Assembly (NCBI GenBank): GCA_958450325.1
Contig: OY288246.1
Coordinates: forward strand, 37,876,544 to 37,940,543
Source of the DNA: Agrostemma githago
Taxonomy: Eukaryota; Streptophyta; Magnoliopsida; Caryophyllales; Caryophyllaceae
Direction: 5' to 3'
Length of the DNA: 64,000 nucleotides
Part shown: positions 1-9,454 of the stretch, one piece after another
How the letters are laid out: each line of letters begins with the position of its first letter
How positions within the stretch are numbered: position 1 is the first letter of the stretch
Notes under the pieces: model-generated
The model's database searches: none
Told to the model about the DNA's origin: nothing
Seen by the model: only the letters and a program-made list of their open reading frames with translations
Made by a program: the position numbers and the translations under genes

Positions 1-1070
1 TGGGGCTCGAGTTAATAGTTTGGGTGGGTTTTAATCCATTTCCTCGGGTGAGGGGGTGTTTTAAAGCACACAAAACCCATTCGAGTCGTCCAAACCTTGG
101 ATGGGTGAGGGTGGTTTGTCTATACCTTTATTAGCTCCCAATTTCGATTGTGACCCCGGTGTTTACACTCCACTCCAGGTTGCAGCGGGAGCTAGTCAAG
201 GGGTACAACAAGAATCAATGGGCTTTGTGCGTGGAGAGAACATAAGCTCACCTGATTCGACCTTTGACGCTTTGAGGGAGGCTAACATTCACACCAAACC
301 ATATTTTAATTACATTTCATATACAGCTGAAACTAAACTTAATTTTCTAAATAAAGGTCCAAGACAACTTTTGCTAAAGCCTAAAGGAAGATAGATAAAA
401 TCAAGCTACAAGTCGGGCGTAGTAGGAAGTGATGTGAAATTCCTATTTCCCCTTTCGGTGAAACAATGGAAATGGCAACCATAAAGCGCCTTTCCATTCT
501 TCCTGTCAGCATTTTGGAGGCTCCAAAAAGTCAAAGGAGGTCATTATCAAGCCTTGGGGCGTGCCAAATGATTGAAGACAAAAACCATTAAGGGAGAGCA
601 TGCCATAGTCCTTGTTAAATTTTAATTACTCTTGTATGTTGTCTACTTGTACTATTGGACCGTTGTAACTCTTTCCTTTCGTTCTAAGAGTCTATATAAG
701 GCTCCTATGCATCGTAAGAAAACTTCAGAATGTTTATGATCGAAAATTGAAGAGTTTACACTCTCTACAAATCTTTTTTAAACTTGTTTGATAATTTGTT
801 TAAGTTATGTCTCGTTAGCCTCTTTGTGGTTTGCTTAAGAGTCTAGATTAATCCCTAGTGCATGTATTAACCCATTGTTGTGCTTAGCTTGCGTGAGTTA
901 GTGTGTGTGGTATGTTTCAAACAATCTCTCGGTGCTTTAGCTTGGTGAGGGTGAGTTTGAGGCCCAAAAACCCAACTTGTTATACTACTGCTTGTGCCTT
1001 GATTAGGGTAGTATTTCACTTATATCTCTTGATTCTAAGGTTCCTTACAAACCCCCTAGTTTGTATTGCA
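1..1070 (-). repeat. LTR-like sequence of an unnamed LTR retrotransposon, cut by the window edge
   Basis: Read on the minus strand this begins TGCAATACAAACTAGGGGG at 1070. It matches the plus-strand sequence that begins at 63219 for roughly 450 bases, including an AT-rich TATA-like stretch near 690 (TATATA context). Beyond about 610 the two copies diverge. An open frame at 101-394 (97 codons, plus strand) lies in the diverged part; it resembles no family I know and is probably non-coding. The sequence abuts a truncated gypsy integrase at 1071, so it looks like an LTR inserted into, or recombined with, that older element. No PBS was found next to it, so I cannot say whether it is a 5', 3' or solo LTR. 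Confidence 0.6.
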
Positions 1071-1611
1071 CATTGAGCTTACTCTTCCTCTTGGATGGGA
1101 ACCTCTCCTTTCTTAGGTGCACCCAAACTAAGTCACCGGCCTCAAACTCTTTCTTCTTCCTTAGAGTCTTAGCTTGTTTTTTATACCTCTCATTAGCTAA
1201 CTCAATTTGCTTTTTTCACGCTTTAATGGAGCCTTAGCAACTATTCTGCCATCTTCTTTGCATCATTTGATCTCTTCTCTTGGAATCCTTGAAAGGTCTA
1301 TAGGCATCAAAGGATTTACACCATAGACAATCTCAAATGGACTATGACCCGTGGTTGAAGAGGGTGTTTCATTGAAGGCAAATTCAGCTTGTGCTAGTTT
1401 CACATCCCGATCCTTCAATGATTTGCTTATTAGACATCTTAGATTCTCCGAAAGTCTTGTTAGTCACTTCTGTTTGGCCATCAGTTTGGGGATGGTGTAA
1501 TGTGCTAAACGGAAGTCTTGTCTTAAGAATCCTCCAAGTGTCTTCTAAAAGTAACTCATGAACTTAGTATCCTTATCAGACACTACGGTCTTAGGAACAC
1601 CATTTAACTTC
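1071..1611 (-). pseudogene. Degenerate Ty3/gypsy integrase core and C-terminal part
   Basis: Minus-strand translation with several stops and frameshifts gives recognisable integrase pieces. These are the second catalytic region (VVSDKDTKF-like), the region before the third acidic residue, the stretch FAFNETPSSTTGHSPFE, and the basic C-terminal motif FEAGDLVWVHLRKERFPSKRK. It ends abruptly at 1070 about 50 codons before the usual end. It is the 3' part of the same old pol that resumes at 3951 after the inserted short element. Divergence and frame damage are much higher than in the young gypsy family elsewhere in the window, and it is a different family. Confidence 0.8.
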
Positions 1612-1616
1612 AACAC

Positions 1617-2439
1617 TGATGTGAGTTAGCACGGACCTTGATCTCGTATCACAAGGACACAAAACAAAGTTGCTGGTCACGACAAGAAACGAACAAAAAT
1701 AGATAAAAGTAAAACAAAAGGGATAGTATGCTAAGTGAGATAGACCTATATCTCAACTAAGCGGGTCGCTATTCAAACACTCGATTGAATAAGCGGGAAT
1801 TAGAACTCGAAAACGCGTCGAACTCTAAGACTCTTAATTGTTACTCGACAATTAAAATTAAACAAGCAAAAGCTTACAATTTTCTTTCTTTTTAATCTGC
1901 CTTTTTACAAACAAACTAAAGGCTATAAATAGCCATTAAGCACGAGAAGAGCAAGGTAAATCAGCCACCCAAGTCAAACCTCCTTAAATGCTAGAACAAA
2001 GAACTAGGAAATCAAAATACAAAGAATTAGAAAAAGAAACTACAAAGAACTAGGATGACTAAAATCAGCCAATTACCAAGGACCAACACGTCACATTCAT
2101 TGTACATTTTGGGAACAATGCTCCATGTTTGCACGAGTAGTCTTGAATAAACGAACTTGAAAATAGCATCTCTTCTCCTCGGGAATTTATTGAAAGCTTT
2201 AAAGAAAGTCGAGGCAAGAGAAACAATTCCGTCAAAGAATTTAACAGCAGCGTTTTTCAATGCACAGCTGACTTGTTTGGGGCATAACTTCATCAATACT
2301 TGTTCAATGAACCTTCATGAGTAGTCATTGGAAAGATAAGCTCGAAATCTATCTCCTCCATTTTAAATGACTACGAAATTCCAAGTATAACTCGAGATAT
2401 GGACCGATCAAAACAATGCTGCAAAATGAACTCGCGTCA
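1617..2439 (-). repeat. 3' LTR of the short TGACGCG-family element
   Basis: This copy is 823 bp and follows the purine tract in element sense. It contains a GGCTATAAATAGCC palindromic TATA region near 1922-1935. Its first 33 bases in element sense complete the small ORF. The 89-codon minus frame at 2027-2296 lies wholly within this LTR; it recurs in the other LTR and I regard it as non-coding. Confidence 0.92.
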
Positions 2440-2869
2440 TACTCTCCTTCTTTGAAAAAGAATTGTCCTCAATTCTTGTAACAAGTATCCCACCTGGATC
2501 AAATACAAAATTTGTTAGGATCAACATATCCTCACTCCAAATAGGCATAAGTGTGGGTAACGTTGGTATTATGGCTCGACCACAAGCTCGACTCCTTTTC
2601 AAATAGGTGTTGTTTTGAATGCTTGTGTACTCTACTTTGCTTGTTGTGAACAAGGATGGATCAAGTATCTTTTGTTGCTCCTCAAAGTATTCCACAAGCA
2701 CAATCCCTTTACTCTCCATGTTTGTTTTGGCTAAGATCAGAATTTTTTTCTTCATGCGCAACCCATTTGGCTCACAATGATCTTCATATTCGTCGAAAAT
2801 AGGAGGTAACGACGGATCAAAAACCAAACTTTCCTCGCTTGTATTATCCAACGAGAAAATTCCAGCCAT
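2408..2869 (-). CDS. Small ORF of the TGACGCG-family element, unknown function
   Basis: A frame of 153 codons starts MAGIFSLDN and ends inside the 3' LTR (last 11 codons). The start resembles the gag start of the larger gypsy family here (MAGVVNFED). The stretch SLPPIFDEYEDHCEPNG resembles the acidic linker segments of plant gypsy polyproteins. The region just before the LTR (ILVTRIEDNSFSKKE) overlaps the purine tract, the same arrangement as in the larger family. There is no zinc knuckle, protease, RT or integrase motif. I read it as a collapsed remnant of a gag-pol frame. It stays open here, but a second copy near 23532-23985 is frameshifted. Whether it is translated is unknown. Confidence 0.5.
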   Translation of the reverse strand: MAGIFSLDNTSEESLVFDPSLPPIFDEYEDHCEPNGLRMKKKILILAKTNMESKGIVLVEYFEEQQKILDPSLFTTSKVEYTSIQNNTYLKRSRACGRAIIPTLPTLMPIWSEDMLILTNFVFDPGGILVTRIEDNSFSKKESMTRVHFAALF

Positions 2870-3106
2870 CTTTTTTTTTTTTTGTGAATAGTACTAGGTG
2901 AACAGTACTAATTTGTGAACAATTTTTTTTTTTTGAAAAAAAAATCGAACTTCAACAAGAACCACGAAACAATCAAAACCGATTAACCCTCGAACTATCC
3001 GCACGAGTTTAACCTTTGAATTCCAATCGCAATCAGAAATTCAACTAACAACTTGGCTTCGACACTCCTTGGACCGTCTTGATTTTAAGAAAAATCAAGA
3101 GTTGTA

Positions 3107-3118
3107 GCTCTGATACCA
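3107..3118 (-). other. Primer binding site, short TGACGCG-family element
   Basis: GCTCTGATACCA on the plus strand is the complement of TGGTATCAGAGC, which pairs with the 3' end of initiator methionine tRNA. It sits four bases inside the 5' LTR (3123-3945), which fixes the element orientation as minus. Confidence 0.92.
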
Positions 3119-3122
3119 CTTA

Positions 3123-3945
3123 TGATGTGAGTTAGCACGGACCTTGATCTCGTATCACAAGGACACAAAACAAAGTTGCTGGTCACGACAAGAAACGAAC
3201 AAAAATAGATAAAAGTAAAACAAAAGGGATAGTATGCTAAGTGAGATAGACCTATATCTCAACTAAGCGGGTCGCTATTCAAACACTCGATTGAATAAGC
3301 GGGAATTAGAACTCGAAAACGCGTCGAACTCTAAGACTCTTAATTGTAACTCGACAATTAAAATTAAACAAGTAAAAGCTTACAATTTTCTTTCTTTTTA
3401 ATCTGCCTTTTTACAAACAAACTAAAGGCTATAAATAGCCATTAAGCACGAGAAGGGCAAGGCAAATCAGCCACCCAAGTCAAACCTCCTTAAATGCTAG
3501 AACAAAGAACTAGGAAATCAAAATACAAAGAATTAGAAAAAGAAACTACAAAGAACTAGGATGACTAAAATCAGCCAATTACCAAGGACCAACACGTCAC
3601 ATTCATTGTACATTTTGGGAACAATGCTCCATGTTTGCACGAGTAGTCTTGAATAAACGAACTTGAAAATAGCATCTCTTCTTCTCGGGAATTTATTGAA
3701 AGCTTTAAAGAAAGTCGAGGCAAGAGAAACAATTCCGTCAAAGAATTTAACAGCAGCATTTTTCAATGCACAGCTGACTTGTTTGGGGCATAACTTCGTC
3801 AATACTTGTTCAATGAACCTTCATGAGTAGTCATTGAAAAGATAAGCTCGAAATCTATCTCCTCCATTTTAAATGACTACGAAATTTCAAGTATAACTCG
3901 AGATATGGACCGATCAAAACAATGCTGCAAAATGAACTCGCGTCA
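3123..3945 (-). repeat. 5' LTR of the short TGACGCG-family element
   Basis: This copy is 823 bp, equal in length to its partner and bordered inside by the PBS and outside by AACAC. It contains the element's palindromic TATA-like region (GGCTATAAATAGCC, 3428-3441). Confidence 0.92.
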
Positions 3946-3950
3946 AACAC

Positions 3951-4976
3951 CTCCTTGAAGTATAAGCCTGGAACACTAACAGTATCTTCGGTTTTAGTAC
4001 AAGCAATGAAGTGAGTCATTTTGCTAAATATTTCCATTACCACCATGATTGAGTCTTTGCCTCTTTGCGTCCTTGGCAAGGCAACAATAATGTCTATACT
4101 TACATCCTCCCTTGGTCTTGTGGGAATGGGTAAAGAAGTGTAAGGACCCGCTTGGAATGAAGTCTTGGCCATTTGACATGTCGAACACTTCCTTAAGCTC
4201 AATTGGACATATCCCATCATTCTAGGCCAATAGAATTGCTCTCATAATATCTCTAGTGTCTTCTGAACTCCAAAGTGTCCCCCCATGCCACTAGAATGGA
4301 CTTCTTTTATGAGCAAGTTTCTATAGGACCCCCTTGGAACGCGCAACTTGTTCCCATTGAAGAGGAATCCTTGTTGCAATGTATACTAGCTCCCTTGGAC
4401 TTTTTCACCTCCCTTCAACTTGAGCCAATCTTCACCGAAACCAGGGTCCTCTTGGTAGAGTTCTTTCATGTATTCAAATCTCAATACCTTAGTTTCCATG
4501 ACTACTAGGAAGGAATGTCACCTTGACAAGGCATCGGCCACTACATTTTTCTTTCACTCCTTGTATTTGCTTGAGAAGGTGAATGCTTGTAGAATTCTAC
4601 CCACTTAGCAATGCCTATGATTAAGCTTCTGTTGGCCTCCTATGTACTTTAAAGCCTCATTATCAGAATGAAGCACAAATGGTTTAGGCTTCAAGTAATG
4701 ACTCCAATGTGTAAGAGCTCTTACAATAGCATAGAAATCTTTGTCATAGGTGGAATAATTCAACTTTGCTCCCCCTAACTTCTCACTGAAATAGGCGACT
4801 GGTTTTGTTCTTGAAGTAGAACAACCCCTATTCCCACTCCACTTGCATCACACTCCCCCTCAAACATACAAGGCTTCAAAATCATGCAACCTTATAATGG
4901 GTGTTTGACACATTAGTTCCTTGATTTTTGTAAAGGCAAATTGAACTTCTTCCGTCCACTTGAGTTCACCCTTCTT
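3951..4976 (-). pseudogene. Degenerate Ty3/gypsy RNase H and integrase N-terminal part
   Basis: Continuing the old pol on the minus strand, 3951-4300 encodes the integrase zinc region (GGHFGVQKTLEI, CSTCQMAKTSF) and the start of the catalytic core (DVSIDIIVALPRTQRGKDS). 4308-4976 encodes fragmented RNase H (matches to VVADALSR, SDHE-like and KKGELKWTEEVQFAF segments). Several stops and frameshifts are present, so it is dead. It is interrupted at 4977 by a solo LTR and resumes at 5817. Confidence 0.8.
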
Positions 4977-4981
4977 CATGC

Positions 4982-5811
4982 TGATGCGAATTCATTATGC
5001 AGCGTTGTTTTAATCGGTCCATATCTCGTTTTGTACTTGGAATTTTGTAGTCATTCAAAATGGAGAAAACAGATTTCGAGCTTATCTTTCCAATGACTAC
5101 TTGTAAAGGTTCATTGAACAAGTATTGACGAAGTTATGCCCCAAACAAGTCAGTTGTGCATTGAAAAACGCTGATGTTAAATTCTTTGACGGAATTGTTT
5201 CTTTTGCTTCGACTTTCTTTAAAGCTTTCAATAAATTCACGAGGAGAAGAGCTGCTATTTTCAAGTCCGTTTAATCAAGACTACTCGCGAAAACATGGAG
5301 CATTGTACCTAAAATGTACAATGAATGTGACGTGTTGGTCCTTGGTAGTTGGCTGATTTTAGTCATCCTAGTTCTTTGTAGTTTCTTTTTCTAGTTCTTT
5401 GTATTTTGACTTCCTAGTTCTTTGTTCTAGCATTTAAGAAGTTTTGACATGGGGGCTGATTTGCCTTGCCCTTCTCGTGCTTAATGGCTATTTATAGCCT
5501 TTAGTTTGTTTGTAAACGGGGCAATTTTTTTTAAAAAAAAGATAATTGTAAGCTTTTGCTGGTTTAATTTTAATTATCGAGTTACAATTAAGAGACTTAG
5601 AGTTCGACGCTTTTTTCGAGTTCTAATTCCCGCTTATTCAATCGAGTGTTTGAATAGCGACCCGCTTAGTTGAGATATAGGTCTATCTCACTTAGCATAC
5701 TACCCCTTTTGTTTTACTTTTTATCTATTTTTTGTTTATTTATTGTCGTGACCAGCAACTTTGTTTCGTGTCCTTGTTATACGAGATCGAGGTCCGTGCC
5801 AAATTGTATCA
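4982..5811 (+). repeat. Solo LTR of the TGACGCG family
   Basis: An 830-bp sequence homologous to the LTRs at 1617-2439 and 3123-3945, in the opposite orientation, begins TGATGCGAATTC and ends GTATCA. It is flanked by the exact 5-bp duplication CATGC (4977-4981 and 5812-5816), and no internal sequence follows it. This is the signature of a full element reduced by LTR-LTR recombination. It carries GGCTATTTATAGCC near 5486-5499. The last bases have diverged from the family end CTAACTCACATCA, and the copy is more divergent than the complete element at 1617, so it is older. Confidence 0.9.
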
Positions 5812-5816
5812 CATGC

Positions 5817-6204
5817 ATTCTGTGATGGGTGTTACCACCGAGCTAAAACCCTTGATAAACCTCCTATAGAATGAGGCTAAGCCATGAAACCCTCTTGCTT
5901 CACTTATAGTTTTTGGACTAGGCTACGAATTGAATGCTTCCATCTTTTCTCGGTGCACTGAAATTCCCCTTCCAGAAACTATGTACCCAGGGAAAGTCAC
6001 TTCATTAGTCATCAACGTGCACTTCTCCATCTTACCAAACAACTTGTTCTTCCTTAGTAGCTTAAAAACCACCTCAAGGTGATCTAGGTGTTCTTTGCTT
6101 TCACAAAATACCAAGATGTCATCAAAGTACACCACCACAAATTGGCCTAAACAAGGCCTCAAGATCTTTGTCATTAACCTCATGAATGTACTAAGAGCAT
6201 TGGA
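5817..6204 (-). pseudogene. Degenerate Ty3/gypsy reverse transcriptase fragment
   Basis: Minus-strand translation gives the RT palm and following region, STFMRLMTKILRPCLGQF followed by the catalytic YFDD box. Downstream are typical sequences KLLRKNKLFGKMEKC and the VTFPGYIVS box. Upstream RT, protease and gag are absent: homology stops at about 6204, where unrelated DNA begins. This is the 5' truncation point of the old gypsy copy whose later domains lie at 3951-4976 and 1071-1611. Confidence 0.85.
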
Positions 6205-7075
6205 CCCGATTGTGGAGCTCGAAAGAGTAGTCAACGGACCAGACGAGTCAACCTACCACGCACTTGGATTAGTCAATCCCAAGTCACTGCAGATAGGCGT
6301 GTGGTGGCTCATTCACGGCCAGGTTCATGCAATTACACAAGGGATCACACTAGAGAATATTGTCTATCCTGGGAGGATATGGAGGATCGTGGGGATGGCA
6401 AAATATCCAAAATAGTAGTAGGAAAATAAAGGAGATATGAATGATAACTCTCATGATATACTAATTGTGAATAAAAGGAAAGAAGAGGGTCTTCATATAT
6501 TTAATATATCAATCAAGGATTTCGTGATCTCCAATACATGGAGAATAGATCATGTAGATTGTTGCCAACTAAGTGATGTTGTGATCTATCCAAGAAGTGG
6601 GTGTCCAGATTCATTCCACCACCTAGCTACATTCAATTGCCACTTGCAATCACGATCAACAAAGAAAATCATACTTATTTTAAGGAGATATGGAGAATCA
6701 AATTCAATTAAATAAAATCAAGGGGATAATACTTCAAGGTGGCGTGATTTCATGAAAGTGGCAAGAGTATCAAGCATCTCACATCTTTGGCAAGATTTAC
6801 TTAATAGATATTAGTATATTATTTTATATTAGATTGTTTCCAAATATCATAAGAATATTGTAGGGTAGAATATCACTCGAGATCACGAGTTGATTTCTTG
6901 CATGTAGGCTAATCATGAAGGAGGAGGCTTTGAAATCTGAAATGTAAGAGGAACCAACTGAATGTTTGGTCTCCCATAAACCTAAGAGCATTATAGTTTC
7001 TATTCGTGAAGATGAAGATGTAAGTGTTGTTTCTCCACTCTCAAAGAAGGAAGAATCGGCCCCATAAGAGAAAGA
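6205..7075. other. Unassigned AT-rich stretch between the truncated gypsy and the LINE ORF1
   Basis: No domain is recognisable. Short open frames (6095-6415, 6437-6715) show no known motif. Part of 6830-7075 is probably LINE 5' leader: a reading stretch from an ATG at 6916, rich in E and K, is broken by stops before the frame that opens at 7076. The remainder may be an LTR or the flank of an older insertion. I could not find the 5' boundary or target duplication of the LINE. Confidence 0.4.
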
Positions 7076-7449
7076 ATGAATAAGAATCATGGCTCCGCAA
7101 GCAAGAACCGATCTTCAAAGACTAAGTCAAGGAAAGCGAAAGCCCCGAAAGGGCCAAATGTGGAGGAGGAGGAGGTTGTACGTACTAGACTGATGCATGA
7201 AATCAATGATATTCCTGGCCTTAACCTAGAAGATGACAATGAGTTACTTTTAAACTCGGACGATGATGATGTGAATGGGCTCTGGATTACACAGAGAGGG
7301 CATAAGAAGAATTCTTCGGGAAACAAGACTAATGACGGAAATCCGGTAGAGGAACCTATCCCACAGTTCTCTGATGATGATACTAAAGAGCAAGAGGATT
7401 TTTGGTCCTTTGCGGTTGTCTGTTATATACTAGGTGCTAATCCTCCATG
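7076..7449 (+). pseudogene. LINE ORF1, N-terminal half
   Basis: The frame starts MNKNHGSASKNRSSKTK, a basic leader followed by a long acidic region (LEDDNELLLNSDDDD). It reaches FWSFAVVCYILGANPP, the opening of the DUF4283 domain found in plant L1 ORF1 (RNA-binding, Gag-like) proteins. The frame is cut at codon 125 by element A. Because A duplicated only CCATG, the same frame continues at 19752. ORF1 proteins of this family bind LINE RNA in the ribonucleoprotein particle; this one is broken further downstream. Confidence 0.75.
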
Positions 7450-8243
7450 TGATGTGAGTTAAGATGAACTTTGAAACTAAAATGTGAAGATTGATAGTAT
7501 ACTGAAAATGGACGTAAACAAAGTAACCAAAACAGATTGTAAGGATGAATAAACCGTAACCAAAGGATAGTATGCTTAGTGAAGTAGACCTATACTCCAA
7601 CAAAGCGGATGCTAAATCAAACACGCGATTGAAGTAGCGAGTTTAGAGCTTGTAACGCGACTAACTCTAGACTTTGTCTTGTAAGCAACAAGGACGTAAA
7701 AGAAAGCTTAGCTTTACTCAGTTTTGTGATTTCAATCTTGGATGTAATGTGTGTCTTATTCATTCCAAAAGATGGCTATATATAGCCTACAATAAGACCC
7801 TAAACTCGGCTGATTAGGGTGACAATAACAAAGCTACATGGTGACAAAAACAAAGCTTAAACCTATGTGAACTAGGAGCTAAAAACAAAGCTTAAACCTA
7901 TGTGAACTAGGAGCTAAAAACAAAGCTTAACAAGAGAGTATGTAGACGCGGCACCCATGTGAATTAGGAGCCAAAAACAAAGCTAACTATGTGAACACAA
8001 TCAGCCCATAGTCATCCCCTTAATTCTGGTGCACTCCTCATGCTTGAATGAGTGTGAACCCAAGTTAATGCCTTCATATTACCTTGACTAATTGCTCCTT
8101 TAATCAGCCCACACACGAGCTAGCTCACCAATTGTAGTAGGCACACTACTAAGCTGGTAGGAGGTGCTAGTGTGGCTGAACTAAGACCATTAGGAGCTAA
8201 GTTGACTTCATTGAACTCTTTAGTAGCTTCTTGATTCAGATCA
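7450..8243 (-). repeat. 3' LTR of element A
   Basis: This 794-bp LTR begins TGATCTGAATC and ends AACTCACATCA in element sense. It contains a tandem duplicate of a 35-bp unit with core GAACTAGGAGCTAAAAAC near 7858-7928 and the palindromic TATA GGCTATATATAGCC near 7773-7786. The 5'-most part encodes the C-terminal residues of the element's ORF. Confidence 0.93.
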
Positions 8244-8589
8244 TCTCCTCCCCCTTGAAAAGGAATTGTCCTCAATTCTGAAATGCCATCTTCATCAAGA
8301 TAAGGGGCAAGAACTCCCACTTTGAACGTGGCATGAACTCCATAATCATCCGGCAACTCCACCTTGCAAGCATTGTTGTTTCCCTTGTATGGAACTTCTG
8401 TTTGTGGCTTCCACTTGTTCTTCCTTTTGCTTGAAAACCTCTCCTTTCTCAAGTGAACCAAAACCAAGTCACCCTCTTGGAAGAGTCTCGGTTTTCTGTT
8501 TTTGTTGGACCTTCTTTTGTAGGCTTCCTTGATCCTTTCCCGAATCACTTCTCTAAAGTACAAGTCAGGACTTTTGCTAGCATCATCCG
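8120..8589 (-). CDS. Element A polyprotein, C-terminal part (integrase tail)
   Basis: This is the continuation of the ORF at 17507-18913 after removal of nested element B; the frame is maintained through the ATCCG duplication. It encodes REVIRERIKEAYKRRSNK, then the basic integrase tail (RLFQEGDLVLVHLRKERF), and the LPDDYGVHATFKVG and DLNQEATKEF segments. It ends in the LTR after about 154 codons. The catalytic core that should lie before it is absent by deletion. The tail is the DNA- or chromatin-contacting part of gypsy integrases, so this protein could at most bind. Confidence 0.75.
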
Positions 8590-9454
8590 TGATGTGAGTT
8601 GATATGAACTTTGAAACAAGAATATGAAGTAGGATTAGTATTCTGAAATGGAACGTGAATGAGTAACCAAAACAGAAAGAAAGGATAGTTTAAGGAAGGA
8701 TAAACCGTAACCAAGGATAGTATGCTAGGTGAAGTAGACCTATACTTCAACAAAGCGGTTTGCTAGATCAAACACTCGATTGAAATAGCGAGTTTAGAGC
8801 TTGTAACGCGACTCACTCTAGACTTTGTCTTGTAAACTACAAGGACGAAACAGAAAGCTTAGCTTTACTCAAGTTTTAATTTGCAAATTGGATGATGTTT
8901 ATTCCTTCAAATGGCCGGCTATATATAGCCTATAAGAGCCCTTAAACCGGTTGGTTTAGGGTGACAAAAACAAAGCTAAAACCATTGTGAACTAGGAGCT
9001 AATTACAAAGTTGGGAGCTAATAACAAAGTGGTGTAAACTAGGAGCTAATAACAATGCTAAGTGAAGAGTAATCAGTCGTGGTCCTCTTGTGTGAACATG
9101 GAGATGAAAACAAAGCTTGAGTAGGAGTAATGAGGCGCGGCAAAGATGTGAACATGGAGCCAAAAACAAGGCTAACAAAGAAGCCTTCAAACGTGCACAC
9201 CATAAGGATACAATCAGCCTCATAACTTCAGTACTCTTCCCATGTTTGATTGGGTGTGAAGCCAGGTTATTGTCTTCAATTAACCGTGATTACTTGCTTC
9301 TTTATTCAGCTCAAACTTGAGCTAGCTCCATTATTGAAGATGACCCCTTATTAGTGCTAATGTAGCTGGACTAAGTTTATGTAGGAGCTAGTATTCTTTC
9401 ATTGAGCTCTTTAGTACTTCCTTACTCGGATTAGTAGCTTCTTGATTCGGATCA
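8590..9454 (-). repeat. 3' LTR of element B
   Basis: 865 bp, bordered outside by ATCCG and inside by the PPT (plus strand TCTCCTCCCCCTTG). The recurrent small frames at 8999-9223 and 9117-9320 lie inside it and repeat in every LTR of this type; I do not regard them as genes. Confidence 0.93.

Larger units (their letters stand above)
1617..3945 (-). mobile_element. Short non-autonomous LTR retrotransposon (TGACGCG family), complete
   Basis: Two LTRs of exactly 823 bp (1617-2439 and 3123-3945) flank a 683-bp internal region. The element is bordered by an exact 5-bp target duplication AACAC (1612-1616 and 3946-3950). In element sense (minus) the LTR begins TGACGCGAGTTC and ends AACTCACATCA. The PBS complement of initiator-Met tRNA is at 3107-3118, and a purine tract lies just before the 3' LTR near 2445-2455. 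It encodes no reverse transcriptase or integrase, only a 153-codon frame. The LTRs differ at about nine positions (about 1%, counted by eye), so insertion is recent relative to the gypsy pol it interrupts. Confidence 0.93.

Noticed and set aside
2027..2296. 89-codon minus frame (also at 3533-3802)
   Set aside because: It lies wholly inside the LTRs of the short element and is kept only because the LTRs are near-identical; no motif and no conservation beyond the LTR.
6095..6415. 106-codon plus frame
   Set aside because: Its first third is antisense to the RT fragment ending at 6204, and it spans the junction into unrelated DNA.
7858..7928. CRISPR-like array from repeated GAACTAGGAGCTAAAAAC units
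   Set aside because: Only two to three degenerate copies within an LTR U3 region of a plant element; no spacers or cas genes.
8999..9320. Pair of overlapping 74- and 67-codon frames repeated at 17051, 28357 and 31470
   Set aside because: They are inside U3 of every B/E-type LTR, on opposite strands over the same bases, with low-complexity repeats of GGAGCTAA and AACAAAG. Repetition reflects LTR copies, not genes.
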